Assembly (NCBI GenBank): GCA_029204225.1
Contig: MU832044.1
Location: 1-64,000 of the forward strand
DNA length: 64,000 nucleotides
Reading direction: 5' to 3'
DNA from: Diphasiastrum complanatum
Lineage: Eukaryota > Streptophyta > Lycopodiopsida > Lycopodiales > Lycopodiaceae
Positions 10,100-21,559 of the stretch are shown here, one piece after another (the first letter of the stretch is position 1; every line of letters starts with the position of its first letter). The position numbers and the translations under genes were made by a program. The notes under the pieces were generated by a model that saw nothing but the letters and a program-made list of their open reading frames with translations, did not search any database and had not been told where the DNA came from.

Positions 10100-12395
10100 T
10101 CCATCATATGCATCAACTTGCGGTGACTTGAGAAAAGAAGATTGTTTCAACATCTGCTCAATGTATTGTTGTTGAGAGATGAAGATTCCAGCCCCATGTG
10201 GAAGATCAACAAGAACCCAAGTGTGGTTCTTCATGAGTGAGTTGTACTCCTCTTGCATCGCATCCTCCCAACATTTTACTCCTCTGGCCTGCTCATAAAA
10301 AACAGGTTCTACTGCACCATCCTCAATAGAAATAAGAGCAAAATCAGAAAAATCAGCAAATTCTACTGATTTAGTAGAGGCACGAGTCTTCCCTTCATAG
10401 AAATGATCCACTTTGCTGTCCTGCAAAGTCTGCAACAACCATTTAGGGACTGGTTTGGGCTGTCCAACAGCCTTACCTTTGTCAACACTTTGCTGTCCAA
10501 AGTGTTTCGAACTTGGACCTTGCTGTCCAATGTTTTCCGAACTTGGACCTTGCTGTCCAATGTCTTCAACAGGCTGCTCTTCACCATAAATAGGTTTTTC
10601 TTGATGAACTATGGGCTGTAAAATTGAAGGAGTAGTGGGCTGTCCACTAGAAGTTGATGGCAGTCCCTTCTCTTCATGATTTTCCATATTAAACAATCTA
10701 TAGCCCTTGTTTTCGCTACTATAGCCAACAAATATGCATTTAACTCCTTTATCATCAAGCTTGGTTCTTAGCTTATGGGGAATGAAAGCATAAGCCGTGC
10801 AACCAAAGATGCGTAAGTGAGAAACAGTAGGCTTCTTACCATACCAAACTTCATGAGTTAATACCTTCAAGGCTTTAGTAGGACACCGATTACTAATGTA
10901 AGCCGCCGTTATAACCACTTCAGCCCAAAACTTGTGAGGTAGGCCCTTTGCCTTGAGCATGCATCGAGCCATCTCCATGATAGTGCGATTCTTTCTTTCG
11001 GCAACACCATTTTGTTGAGGTGTGTAAGGGGTTGTCATTTGATGATGGATACCTTTGCTTTGAAGATAAGTACCGAACGTATTCTTTATATATTCCCCTC
11101 CTCGGTCGGTACGTAAGATCTTCAAAGAGTGCCCAAACTGATTTTCTATCATTGCTAGAAATTAAAGCGTTGAAAAACTTCAGATTTTGCTTTCATAGGA
11201 TAAATCCATGTAAATCTTGAAAGGTCATCAATAAAAGTAACAAAGTACTTACACCTTCCAATGGATTCGGTCCGCATTGGACCACATACATCACTATGAA
11301 CCAAATCAAATTTGCCATCAACTCGAATAGTTCCATCAATTGGAAAAGCTTGCCTTTGAAATTTTCCAAGTATGCAACCTTCGCATACATGTCCTTCGGG
11401 ATGCTCAATATTAGGAATGTCTTCAACCATATTGAATCTCTTCAAGCTAGCAAAGTTGAGATGTCCAAATCTAGCATGCCATAATTCAGCCAACTCCAAA
11501 GAATGTGAACTTGATGCAACAAGACAAAAAGATGATGAAGCTCTTCGCTCATAGGTATCCATAAGGAACAATCCACCACGTAATGTTCCCGAAGCAATGA
11601 TCATAAGAGATCTCTTTGGGTCTTTGATAAGACATTTGTCTTCTTTGAATTCCACATCCAATCCTTGGTTCATAATTGTAGACACCGACATGAGATTCTT
11701 TTTTATTTTTGGAACATAAAGCACATTACGAATGTTACTTCTCCTCACCATTGGGTAAGATAATGGGGATCACTCCAATACCTTTGATAGGATAAGAGGT
11801 GTTATCAACACCTTGAACTTTGCTTCCATCATGCACTTTCACAAGCTTTGTGAAGACCTCTTTGTGATAAGTCATATGGCGTGTGGCACCGCTATCAATC
11901 ACCCAATCAATAGATGAAACAACAGCAACTTGTAAGGCTGAAGATGAGCTGTTTTTTGTTGAAAAACCAGCAAGATTTGAAGTGGCAGAAATCTCGTCTG
12001 GAGAGATGAGAAAAGCATAATCATTATTGAAAAGATTATCCTCCTTTTCAAATTGTTGTTCCAAAGTAATGATTGCGGTACTTGTATCGTTACCTTTCTC
12101 TTTTTCCTTTGCAAGCCTCTTCCTACATTCTTTGATGTGATGCCCAAACTTCTTGCAATAGTGGCACTTACCCTTCTTCTTGGAGCCTTGATCTTGAGCT
12201 TCCTTAGATTTTTGATCATCTTTGGAAGTGTTGAAAGAAGGCTTCCCTTTCCACTTGCCTTTGCCTTTGCCTTTTGTAAAGAAAGCTTGATCTTCTTGTT
12301 CACCAAAGTTGATCATCCTTGATCTTCGTCAAGTGGTTTGTAAGCAAATCACCTTCTTGCATCTTCAAGATAGAAAGTTGATTTCGAAAAGCAAC
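10100..12395 (-). pseudogene. Ty1/copia gag-protease-integrase with RT core deleted
   Basis: Read on the minus strand, the order is as follows. First comes a gag tail (R-N-Q-L-S-I-L-K-M-Q-E-G) and the zinc knuckle C-H-Y-C-K-K-F-G-H-H-I-K-E-C (CX2CX4HX4C). The protease site W-V-I-D-S-G-A-T-R-H-M follows, then L-Y-V-P-K-I-K-K-N-L and the GAG-pre-integrase W-H-A-R-F-G-H-L ... C-E-G-C. The integrase core has D in V-H-S-D-V-C-G, D in R-T-D-R-G-G-E-Y and E in G-V-A-E-R-K-N-R. The hinge ends in E-E-Y-N-S-L-M-K-N-H-T-W-V-L-V-D-L-P, the start of RT. Then the sequence jumps straight to G-I-F-I-S-Q-Q-Q-Y-I-E-Q-M-L-K, which normally lies after the RT catalytic core. The YVDD box and RNase H are absent. 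A stop and frameshift separate the two integrase frames near 11,155. The element could not transpose by itself. Confidence 0.88.
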
Positions 12396-12890
12396 GAAAT
12401 GCTTCTGACTTGTTCTTTATGAACATAACTCTGGCAAATCATGAGTAATCATCAATGAATGTGATAAAATATAGAGCTTGACCTAATGAAGGTACGCTCA
12501 TAGGACCACACAAGTCACTGTGTATCAAGATGGACTTCACCCTTTTGGCTTGTCCTCTAGGAAATCTCGTTCTAGGTTGTTTCCCTAGTAGACAATTTTC
12601 ACAGATAGTCTGATTAGCTGTGGTGACAAAAGTTATATTCATGTCCTTGACCATTTTATTGCGATGCATATACAAGATTGAATGCATGTTTAAATGACCT
12701 AATCTTTGATGCCATAAATTAGCATCTGAACAACTCACAGAAAGTGCAACATCGTGACTCAATATTATGTACAAATATCCTTCTCTGTAAGCAGAGAGGA
12801 TTTTCTAAAAATAGTACATCGGTTGGTAGTGAACAAAGCTCTATAGCCCTGATCTGTGATCTTGCTCAGAAAAAGCAGATTTGTAGGGAG
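12396..12890 (-). pseudogene. Second, different copia GAG-pre-integrase/integrase fragment
   Basis: Minus strand motifs are I-T-D-Q-G-Y-R-A-L-F, L-W-H-Q-R-L-G-H-L-N, C-E-N-C-L-L-G-K-Q-P-R, I-H-S-D-L-C-G-P, F-I-D-D-Y-S, then (after a frame change) F-A-R-V-M-F-I-K-N-K-S-E-A-F. It stops abruptly in S-E-A-F and continues as gag of the neighbouring element near 12,395. This marks a breakpoint between two unrelated copia copies in the same orientation. Confidence 0.8.
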
Positions 12891-12909
12891 ACAAATCTGC
12901 TTTTTCTGA
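12866..12909. repeat. Perfect 19-bp hairpin
   Basis: TCAGAAAAAGCAGATTTGT, a 6-nt loop AGGGAG, and the exact reverse complement. One arm lies inside the copia fragment, and the other is at its broken edge. This suggests a fold-back templated repair event at the breakpoint rather than a terminator. Confidence 0.85.
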
Positions 12910-12970
12910 AAAAAATTTGGCATTTTTTAAGGATTTTTTTGGGCTGTTTTTGGGGGTGGGACAAAAAAAA

Positions 12971-13090
12971 AAAATTAATTAATTAATTAATTATGCCATG
13001 GTTCACACGGTTCTCCTTAAAAAGAACTGTGAACCGTACGGTTCACAGTACAGTTCTGAGAACCGTACTGAACGGTTAACGGTTCATTTA
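12971..13090. repeat. (TTAA)n tract and 24-bp palindrome cluster
   Basis: A short TTAATTAA run is followed by several GGTTCACA/TGTGAACC copies. At 13026-13049 ACTGTGAACCGT plus its mirror complement forms a perfect 24-bp palindrome. Related GGTTCGAACC motifs recur near 15.35-15.42 kb. It is possibly the remains of a MITE terminus. Confidence 0.6.
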
Positions 13091-13616
13091 TTCTATGGTC
13101 CCAAGTATGATGCATTAAATCTGCATTTTGCGTTTAGTGGTCTAGACGGCTTTGCTTGAAAGACAACAGTTTCCCCTTTAATAGATATTCGCTTTCAGAA
13201 TCCATATGCAAAGAAGGTTTTGATCCTTGAATTGCATAACAAAACTACTTCATAGGGTTGAAATTTCAGCTTAACATATAGTGTCCCTGGAGTTTAAGAT
13301 TCTTTTTCTGGAACTTCACTGTAAGAGATGGTTCAGGCTCAGATGCACAATTTTTAATAATGTCGTATTTTAAAGCATCCCACACATCATTGCCAGGAGT
13401 GCTGATAAGTATTTCTCAAAGTTGCAGAATACTAGAGGATGTCATATGTTGCATAGATCAGCGTCTCCTAGATAACTTTTTCTTGTTCATACCGTTTCTG
13501 CTTTTTCCAGTATAACTCCTATTGTTTTATGGGCCTTGGCAGTGTACATGCTTTTTCTAGTGTAACACCTGGTTCTTTGGGTGAGAGCTCACTATATATT
13601 CATCTTGATAATCCAG

Positions 13617-13658
13617 GAGGATTCTGAAGATGGAGCAGACAATCTTGAGAATGCATGA
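13617..13658 (+). CDS. Candidate terminal exon with acidic C-terminus
   Basis: After a T-rich stretch ending ATCCAG, 13 codons (E-D-S-E-D-G-A-D-N-L-E-N-A) run to a TGA. The DNA downstream resembles a 3' UTR. The start phase is 0, compatible with the donor phase of the 3.3-kb exon on the same strand. If they belong together, the intervening 10 kb would be one intron filled with hAT and copia debris. The peptide is too short to assign to a family, and chance is quite possible. Confidence 0.3.
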   Translation, partial: EDSEDGADNLENA

Positions 13659-15330
13659 GGTATTGGGGATCAATGCATCTGAGAAATAGCGTTTCATGCA
13701 GCAAATCTTCCAGCCCTACGTTCAGTAGACGATTGTTAGTTTTTGTGCCTAGACATCAATGTTACAAGAAGATTCTTTTTAATTCCTTCTGTACCATGTT
13801 AGATAGTGGAAGTGGCTAGCTATTTATCACATGGCGCTGCTGCTTAGGTTTAGATTTGCTACTGGAGTCATTTCTAAGCTCGAGAGTGTGAATTTACAAC
13901 AATTTTTGAAGTTCCTAGTGTATCGTATATTCCTGAACAAGTACATTTACACTCAGTATGACTCGATTGCAATTTCTAACCTTCATCTAGAGTCTGTAAG
14001 TGTCAAAAGGGAGCCCCTAGAGTACTCTCTAGTATGTGATGGCCACATAACTGGGGACTTTGGTTTAAATTTCATTTTATGGCTTGTTAATAGTTTTCTT
14101 ATACCTGGTTGAGCATGGTTGCATAATAACCTCAGTAGGTTATATGTATGCATACAATACAAACATAAAGGTATGATAACGCTGACACAAATTACATTGA
14201 AATATGATGTGATAGATTCTTGAAAAACTTAGAATCTATGGGTTTTTTTTCAAAAAGTAAATTTCACACAAGTAGGACCTTAGTTTCAATTGTAACAACA
14301 AGATAAGATGCAGAAATGGATGGGAGGATAGTCTTCTGGAAGTGGAAATGTGACTGCTAGGGCTTCTGTAGGGCTGTAGAAAGGTAAATATTTATGTGAA
14401 TGCTAGAATGTTGATGTTTTTGTAAGAATGGCCTTCCAAAGGTGAGGGTTAATATCCAAAATAATCCTCAAATATTCTGATATTTTGCCTCGTGATATTC
14501 GTGATTAGAGTGGCCCAACCACAATATAATCCTTTTATTCTATGGATAGCATTTCTAAATGGTCCGCACTCATAAACTTGACACTATCACTCACACTATG
14601 ATCTTGACACGGTTATATTACTCACCAATATCAATGTTTACTTGCCATTCCAACCACTCCTGCCAACAACATTGTGAGAATTTTTCTTATAATTTAACTA
14701 TTGTAACCATTACTTCAAATGATCATGCCAGTCACATATAGCATAAGATACCCAGATATCACGTCATAATCTCTTCTTACCTTGCATTGCCATGTTTGTC
14801 TGAACTGCCAATTCTTTGTCTCGACTGCAAGCACTTACATAGCAAGGCTCCTGTTGACATCCCAAACATAGCCACTATCTAGCTTGCAAAAATTTCTCAA
14901 GACTAGCATCCACATTTTTTTATTGCATCAAATTGAATGACAATAACAAACATCATGTACTCATAGTGAGCCCAAAATTTTAGACATACGAAGAAACTCT
15001 CTATTTGTTTTCTTAAAATCGTCAATCCTAGGATAATCGTCAATTCTAGGATGTTATTAGGCTACTCCAATGACTTAAATGACTTCTGGTCGTTTGAGAC
15101 GCCTTGTCCTTGATTAAGAGCACAATGATTCTCAATAAGAAAAGTTGCAACCAAGATATGCAATTAGTGGAGCTTAAATAATTGCCTTGCAAACTTTGTT
15201 CTAGAAGTAATTTTCAAACAAAAGCGTGCCACTCTCCACCCAAACCACTTTCTCATAACTGTTGCAATTATTGAGAAGCAATCAATACTCATGATGTACC
15301 TAAATCCAAGGCATGCATTGCCTTGCTTCA
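13659..15330. other. No confident gene; 93-codon ORF of unknown status
   Basis: A plus ORF with a genuine ATG (13831-14112) is hydrophobic at its start and end, but it has no family signature and lies where a 3' UTR or spacer is expected. The rest is AT-rich with no feature I can support. Confidence 0.3.
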
Positions 15331-15525
15331 AGGTTACATGCCGATTCGAATTGGCCGGTTTGAACTGGCCGATTCTTTACGGTTCGAACCAGCAGACCAG
15401 GTTCGATTCGAAAAATGGTTCGAACCTCTCTTTTTTATTTTAAAAGATAATTTGCTTTGGGATTTGTTAATTGTTTTATAATGGGCCCTGGGGGACTCAA
15501 TTTTCTGGAGACTCAAAGTCGAGAC
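15331..15525. repeat. GGTTCGAACC-rich inverted-repeat patch
   Basis: Several GAATTGGCC/GGCCAATTC-like and GGTTCGAACC-like motifs in both orientations fall within 90 bp. It resembles the palindrome cluster near 13.03 kb in style and may come from the same small repeat family. Confidence 0.4.
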
Positions 15526-15892
15526 AATGTTTGAGAAGGCTGAAGTCAGAAAATGAGTACATTATTGTACAAGTTACAACTGTACAAGGATCTGCTTGCT
15601 AAGGAGACTGTGGAGTCAGGGTTTAGGAGTATAATTGAGGTGATATGGTAGCTAGGTAGGTTTTGAATCATTTGATAGTTGGAGCAATGCCTTTGCCACA
15701 TTATCTTTTGCCTAAGATTGTAAGTTTGTGTCAAACTTATTTGCAGTGTGGAAAAAAGAATAAACAAGAAGGTAACTTATGACAGTGTTTGAGAAGGCTA
15801 AAGATGAGTACGTCTATTTGAAGGATCTGCTTGCTAAGAATATTGAGTCGTCGGGACTCGAGAGTATCATTGAGGTACTTATTATCTCATGA
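15525..15892 (+). repeat. Duplicated exon-like segment (two copies about 255 bp apart)
   Basis: The segment after TTTGAGAAGGCT occurs at about 15,527 and again at 15,788, with shared GGATCTGCTTGCTAAG and GAGTAT-ATTGAGGT blocks. The second copy reads from an ATG at 15779 through 32 codons, with F-E-K-A-K-D-E-Y-V-Y-L-K-D-L-L-A-K and S-G-L-E-S-I-I-E, ending exactly before a GT (donor-like). The first copy is broken by a stop and an insertion. I do not recognise the charged helical peptide. It may be a tandemly duplicated exon of a lost gene. Confidence 0.45.
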
Positions 15893-16074
15893 ACATCAGA
15901 TCGTGCCAACAACCACAATGCACATTGTACATTGCCCCTGACTTTCACTACGTAAGGCACGACTCAAAATTCTAATTTTGGAAATTGGGAGTGCATTATT
16001 TTGTCTTGTATCAAGTAGAGATGGCAACGGTCGAGGGACAGACACGTCACACATGCAACATTCTACAGAGATTA

Positions 16075-16316
16075 CGCGTGCTCACTACTTTCTTTTAGTA
16101 CACCTGGCAAATTATCATGATTCATGTTGTTTTCAGTTTTGACTTGACATTGGTGACACAACTCCATCTTTACAACCTACAACCTACATGTGCGTTAAAA
16201 TCCAATTGTACGTTTGTAGAGATGGGGCTGTGTCACCAATGTCAAGTCAAAACTAGAAACAACATGAATCATGATAATTTTTTTGGTGTAGTAAAAGAAA
16301 CCAGTGAGCATGCGTA
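16075..16316. repeat. Long foldback (MITE-like) with about 105-bp arms
   Basis: The left arm (about 16075-16180) and right arm (about 16209-16316) are near-perfect inverted copies around a 30-bp centre. The blocks ATCATGATTCATGTTGTTT, TTGACTTGACATTGGTGACA and GTGCTCACT all have complements in the other arm. No protein is encoded. The structure fits a foldback MITE or a source of hairpin RNA. Confidence 0.8.
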
Positions 16317-17030
16317 CCATTGAGCAAATGGACGAATAAACATTGCTTCTTCTTACGATGTTACATGCAGCATACGCTTGAGCAAAACTTCATTTGGAAA
16401 TTGGCTTTCTCATATAGGTTAGGAAATCCCTCACAAATCTAGGAAGAGCAAGATAAATAGTGAAAATCGAAACAATTTATTTTTTCCCTTGCTGTTTGTA
16501 CGATCATTCATCATTGTTTCTCTAATGCAGAAGAAAGAAGTGACATATATAAAAACTACACTAATGCGTCTAAATGTTTCAATAGAGGAAGCCAGTAAAA
16601 TTGATCTAGATTCTACATAGTACAATCCAATATTCGCATATGAAGTTCCAAGTAATGTCTGATAGACCAACAAATGCTTTCATGAAATACACATGTTTGA
16701 TAGCAATGGAACACAAACCCATCCTGGATTAATCAATATACTTGACCTAAAATTTTGTTGATTCAGAAACAATTGTGATAACTCACAATTATTATGTCTA
16801 CTAAGTAGTCGAGAATATCAAAATTGCAAATGGCAAATGCAGAAATATTAAAATCAAAATTGTAAATATGAGATAATTGACTTTTCATGATATTTGTCTT
16901 CTGTCTACAAAGTTTAGAATCCATAATACATATGAGTCCAATGTAATGTCGCATGTATGATGATATGTGAATAGCTCATCAATACTATGTACTTACTACT
17001 ATGATCTATCTACTAGTAACTAACCTACAT
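16317..17030. other. No gene recognised
   Basis: AT-rich spacer between the foldback and the hAT tail. The two minus frames here are short and without signature. Confidence 0.4.
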
Positions 17031-17031
17031 T

Positions 17032-18010
17032 CTAAGCTCTCCTAGCTCTGTGCGCTGGTGCTGTGGAGCCTGCTGTGGTATCCTTTCGAATGTCAACGAC
17101 GAAATCCTCATCGAAGGTAGAGGCATGATGCCCATCCTCGCTCTCCTCGGACTCTTCCACATACTCCTCCTCCTCCATTGAGGACTCTAACCTTGACGAT
17201 GCCTCAGACTCAGACTCGTCATCAGGGCTATGAGCACGTAGCATTTTCTTTTCAAAATGTGTAATAACCAGATGAGGTCAAGTCATCTTATGAGAAAATT
17301 GAAGCAAAGTACCCTTTCCTGCACTCCTCTTGCGCTCTACTTGAGTGACAAGTCCTGCACACAAGAGGGGACAAACGTGTTACTGCCCACAAATTACAAT
17401 AATTAGTAAATGTATTTTAGGTGACAAACAAGCTTGAAGCATGCAACGTCAACCAAGTAGTAAGAACTAAATCCTAATTTTTTGCCTGCCCTCTACATGG
17501 GCTTGTCGTGCAGGAATGCATACACATCCTCCTCTGCTTGGTCTCTTGGTGGCAAGTTTGAAACCTTTGCCACATCGATCTCATTCGCATTAATCTACGC
17601 ACATGTCACATAACACATTGAAATCAACACAGAATCTGGAAGGCTGACAAAAGTTACAACATAATTAGAACTGTACATACTACTATCTAGTATCTAGGAT
17701 CACGTTAGAAATTATAATTTATGGCTTGCCTGGATAGGCTCTACGGTGGTCTGGAGTCTAGCCAAAAGTCTCAGGTTGGTGTGTATGTACACCAACCTCT
17801 CCAACTGCGCACAAGAGAGTCAATTCCTCTTCTTCGCGTGAATCAAGGAATGAACACTCCAATTTTTCTCCAAGCAACTATAGTGCAGTCTTGTGAGAGG
17901 ATCCTAATCGACGCAATTTGGGGACATCAATCCCAAACTTGGACCACCATGACACGGGATGCAGCTGGCATGAATCACAGTTTAACTACCATGATTTGTT
18001 TCTAACCCTC
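17032..18010 (-). pseudogene. hAT transposase C-terminal remnant (second hAT copy)
   Basis: On the minus strand between about 17,990 and 17,725 the reading frame gives L-E-K-N-W-S-V-H-S-L-I-H-A-K-K-R-N-R-L-S and L-V-Y-I-H-T-N-L-R-L. This is the hAT dimerisation block, with C-E-R-N-W-S changed to C-L-E-K-N-W-S. After an acceptor (TGCGTAG) another piece reads N-E-I-D-V-A-K-V-S-N-L-P-P-R-D (about 17,600-17,500). The end is a 70-codon acidic tail (E/S/D-rich, 17032-17244). The 5' two-thirds of the gene are missing. It is a different copy from the one at 6-8.7 kb and on the opposite strand. Confidence 0.7.
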
Positions 18011-18861
18011 TATATGTTCTTTTATGATCATTCCATAATTTGTACGTGAAAATATCCATGATAGAACTCCATGATTTTCTTTCAAAACCTGTAACAGAGC
18101 AAGTAATGTGTACTTTGTTAGTTACTTATCCAAATAATGTACTGTAGAAATATAATTGTAATAGAAAATACGTCATAAAAAAGTACTTGAAATGCTACTA
18201 TCCACCATATGTGATTTTCTGATTGAAAATGCTCCAGCAGATTCCAGCTTACTAGTGAAATTCTACACACAAGATATAGATTTGTTTGAACTTGAAACTC
18301 ACAAAGGTTTCTAACTTGTAGTGTTTCACTCAAATGTTGACTTCTAATCCAACAGATGGACTTGTAATCACAGTTCTATCACTCCCTCACAAAGCTGGAA
18401 TGAAGATAAGATGAAGTGAAAACTACTCTCAAGCAATGCCAATCTTGGCTATTTTTGGACAATAGAATGACTCTATCTCTCTCTTTCACTTTGTACTTTC
18501 TAGACCTGGTTTCCACTTTAAGAAGGTCTAAAATTAGCCTAGATTAATTAGTTATCATGAAACAAATTCAAAATTAATTAATGGCAAGTGATCTTGGTAG
18601 CTTATCCTAGGATTTGCACCAAAAATTACATCAAACTGACACCATATGAAATTACAGTGATCCAATGAATATGGGATTTTAAATGCTGGTTTAGAGTTGC
18701 CCACACGTGTGAACAGTATGGATTTTGATCCACAAAAAGTTTAAGATCAAATCCCCTCACCAAATCTAGGATACCAGCTCGCCCTTCCAATACTAGCTTT
18801 TTGCACCAAAAACCTGCTAAAACTAGATTAGTTTCAAACACTGATCAATAGCCTTGTACTT
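18011..18861 (-). other. Probable untranslated leader of a truncated LTR element
   Basis: No coding signature. It lies just inside a primer-binding-site-like sequence that faces the minus strand, where the 5' leader of a retroelement is expected. The element is cut off before gag. Confidence 0.4.
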
Positions 18862-19506
18862 GGCTCTGATACCATATGAAATGTACAGTACTAAGGACCA
18901 TAAATGGATCTTTGAATGATCCACAAAGTTGATTGTGTGCTTGTTAAACAACCTATCATATATTAGTCATCAAAAAACAAGATCTAGTTTAGCAGCTTGA
19001 TAGAAAACAAGTAGAGACAATCAGAAACTTGATCATAAACTATAATCCAAGTTCCCACGTGTGAAGATCAGGCTGTAGTACAGCCTGTAGACAGAGTTTA
19101 AGGTGTGCCAATGATGGGTTTCATTGGAATCAATAGCAATCACAATACATAGAGAGAAAACTCGAGTTTCTCCTTGAGGCTCCAAAAAGTTTCTATCTTC
19201 TCACTATGGAGAATGGAAATACATAGTGAATGACACTTCCTAGATCCAAGAGTCATGCTTGGTAGGTGCATGGTAGGTACAAATCTCATCATAAATCATG
19301 GTCTAGATCCTACAAAGTAGGAAATGGACACAACCACTCTTTAGGTGTGGATTTATAAAGTAGGAATCACTACCAAATGGACACACCCACTCTTTAGGTG
19401 TGGATTTACAAGTGGCACTTTGGCCATTCAAGTGACTAACAAAAATATTGACAAAATGTACAATATTTTACATGGCTAGATTTGCCAATGTAGGCAATCT
19501 TTCACA
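18862..19506 (-). mobile_element. LTR with adjacent primer binding site, minus strand
   Basis: GGCTCTGATACCA (18863-18875) is the reverse complement of the tRNA-Met primer binding site. Two bases further, TGAAATGTACAG begins an LTR that I end at CTTTCACA (19506), about 630 bp with TG...CA borders. A minus-strand TATA-like element (reverse complement of ATTTATAAAG, near 19,350) suits its promoter. Inside, a 50-60-bp segment with CTCTTTAGGTGTGGATTTA is duplicated. No partner LTR is in the window. Confidence 0.55.
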
Positions 19507-21153
19507 ATCTATATGTGGTGTTATTGGCTCTATGTATGTTTTGATTTATATTAGGATTCTTGCTAATTCAAACATTATTTTTGTTTGTTCGATGTTTATG
19601 TAGTTATATATTTTTCTAGAATCTATTTTTACTCCAAACTTCAACGATATTTTTTTTTTCAAAGCACCATTCCAATGCATATGCTTGGTGCTATTTTGTA
19701 AGGTCTACATTCTATTTGTGTGGTGTCTCTTGGCAATATGTGTAAAGTGAAGACCAAATTCTAACTACCAATATGAATGTTTTTTACTTCATTCTATTAT
19801 TATCTTGCTTACTTCAATGTTTTAGTACCATAATGCAACATAAATTGCATGACAAAATTAATGTTGCATCGGGACATTTGGCACCATGGAAATGGGGGTT
19901 TCTTGTAAGAACAGATTAAAACCTAACAACCAACATTATGTATAAAAGGATTATCTTTCAATTTAAGAATTAAGTATTGATGATCTAAGTGAGAAAAATA
20001 AAGAGAGCAAGTGTATGAGAAATTTTCTCAACCACTACTTGAAAGAAGAAATGCACTAGGACTAGCATGGCCAACATACCTTGGGGGTTTAGAACTTTCA
20101 TATCCAAACCTCTCTCTTTTGCATGAATTTCGTCCATTGTCACAATTCTTAGTACCGACTGCTAATCCCATTCACCATTCTAGATGTCCGATCAACATTC
20201 AACTCTCACAAACTTCCATCAATGACTGAGTATTAAGCCAAGGCCAGTTGATGTTCTTTTAAGTATTTTTTCTCAATAGTAATTATAACTCATCACAAAG
20301 ATTTCAACATCATCCTTTTAGTTACAAATTATGGAAACATGATGTGTTTAAAAAACTAGATTTGCCATGAGTTTGAAGGTGTCATAGCTTGAAGATGACA
20401 TTCCTACTGAATACACATGAATACACATAAATCTAGTGTTTGGGATTATTTGCTTATATTGGCCACTAAGGAAGAAGTTAGAAAGCTCAACTTCTGATGT
20501 CTAGAAAGATCAATTCAAATGATTCAAAACCTGTATAATCGACCAAGCCCAATTTGTAGCTCTCAAAAATGTACTAGCAAGCTCTACATATAGAATAGGA
20601 TTTGATGAAGCATTGGACCATATTAAGATTTTTTCTTCACAAGTTAGATAATAACAAGTGGATTCAGGAGTTTGACTAAGCAATTTGAGATAGCAAAGTC
20701 ATGACAAGTTGATGTAACTTACTACTATAGCACCTCTTTTCATGCGTTATTATTTGAATTGTATGTTGTTGACAATCATTCCAAACCTTTCTAATGTCTG
20801 TAGCTCATGTATGTGATCTTTTTGGTCCTATGTACATTTTGACTTATGTTAGTATTCTTGTTAGATTTACTAATCATTTTTAGATATTTTTCTATGTTTT
20901 GTCTCTTTCTATTCTAAACTTCTATGGCATTCAATTTTTCTTTAAAGCATCAAGTCAGTAATCGACTAGAATATAGTACTTTTCAATGTTAAGGGCCTAA
21001 TGGTTTCATTCGGTGCACCTTCAATCTGCTCCGTGACTATCGTGTGTGTGTCATTGTCAACTGACACAATCTTCTCCTTGAGGAAAGGTCCATGTGGAGC
21101 ACCTGCATATCACATGTTCAAAATGGGTAATGACAATTCAGTCCTGACAAAAA
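19507..21153. other. No gene recognised
   Basis: AT-rich spacer. A 72-codon plus frame at 20011-20229 shows no family signature and begins without a plant-like ATG context. I see nothing else supportable. Confidence 0.4.
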
Positions 21154-21555
21154 TTGAAAATCAATTTCAGGTCTAGAGGCCGACCGATATATCCTGGTGA
21201 TCGCAAGCAAGTATCAAAGCATGAAACGTTTGTGCAAAGACATGGAAATTCGATTGGGGATCATATACATATTACAAATATGATCAAGGCTATGTCTTAC
21301 AGGCAACGAAAATACAAGCTCAAGTATGGACCAAATGGAGATGTCTCGAAATATAAGGCAAGACTGGTAGCAAAGGGATTCTCTATTATTCTGAAACCTT
21401 CTCTCCTATCATGAAACATTCGTCCCTACGTTTGTTATTTGTATATGCAGTTGCTTATGACCTCAGGATCCACATTGTGGACGAGAAGACAGCCTTTTTG
21501 CATGGTGAGTTAGACGAGGAGGTCTACATGGATCAACCCCTAGGTTATGTCTCGT
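21154..21555 (+). pseudogene. Ty1/copia reverse transcriptase N-terminal fragment
   Basis: Motifs Y-K-A-R-L-V-A-K-G-F, (one-base frameshift) Y-S-E-T-F-S-P-I and I-H-I-V-D-E-K-T-A-F-L-H-G-E-L, then Y-M-D-Q-P-L-G-Y-V mark the fingers/palm start of copia RT. The normal Q-L-D-V-K-N-A-F aspartate is retained in V-D-E-K-T-A-F. The fragment ends abruptly where the PR-10-like exon begins on the opposite strand. The YVDD box is absent. Confidence 0.8.
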
Positions 21556-21559
21556 GGAA

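Noticed and set aside
12866-12909. Rho-independent terminator
   Set aside because: Perfect hairpin, but the context is plant retrotransposon sequence and bacterial-type termination does not apply.
13831-14112. 93-codon protein
   Set aside because: It has a real ATG but no signature and lies in likely 3' UTR or spacer; mentioned only as a possibility.
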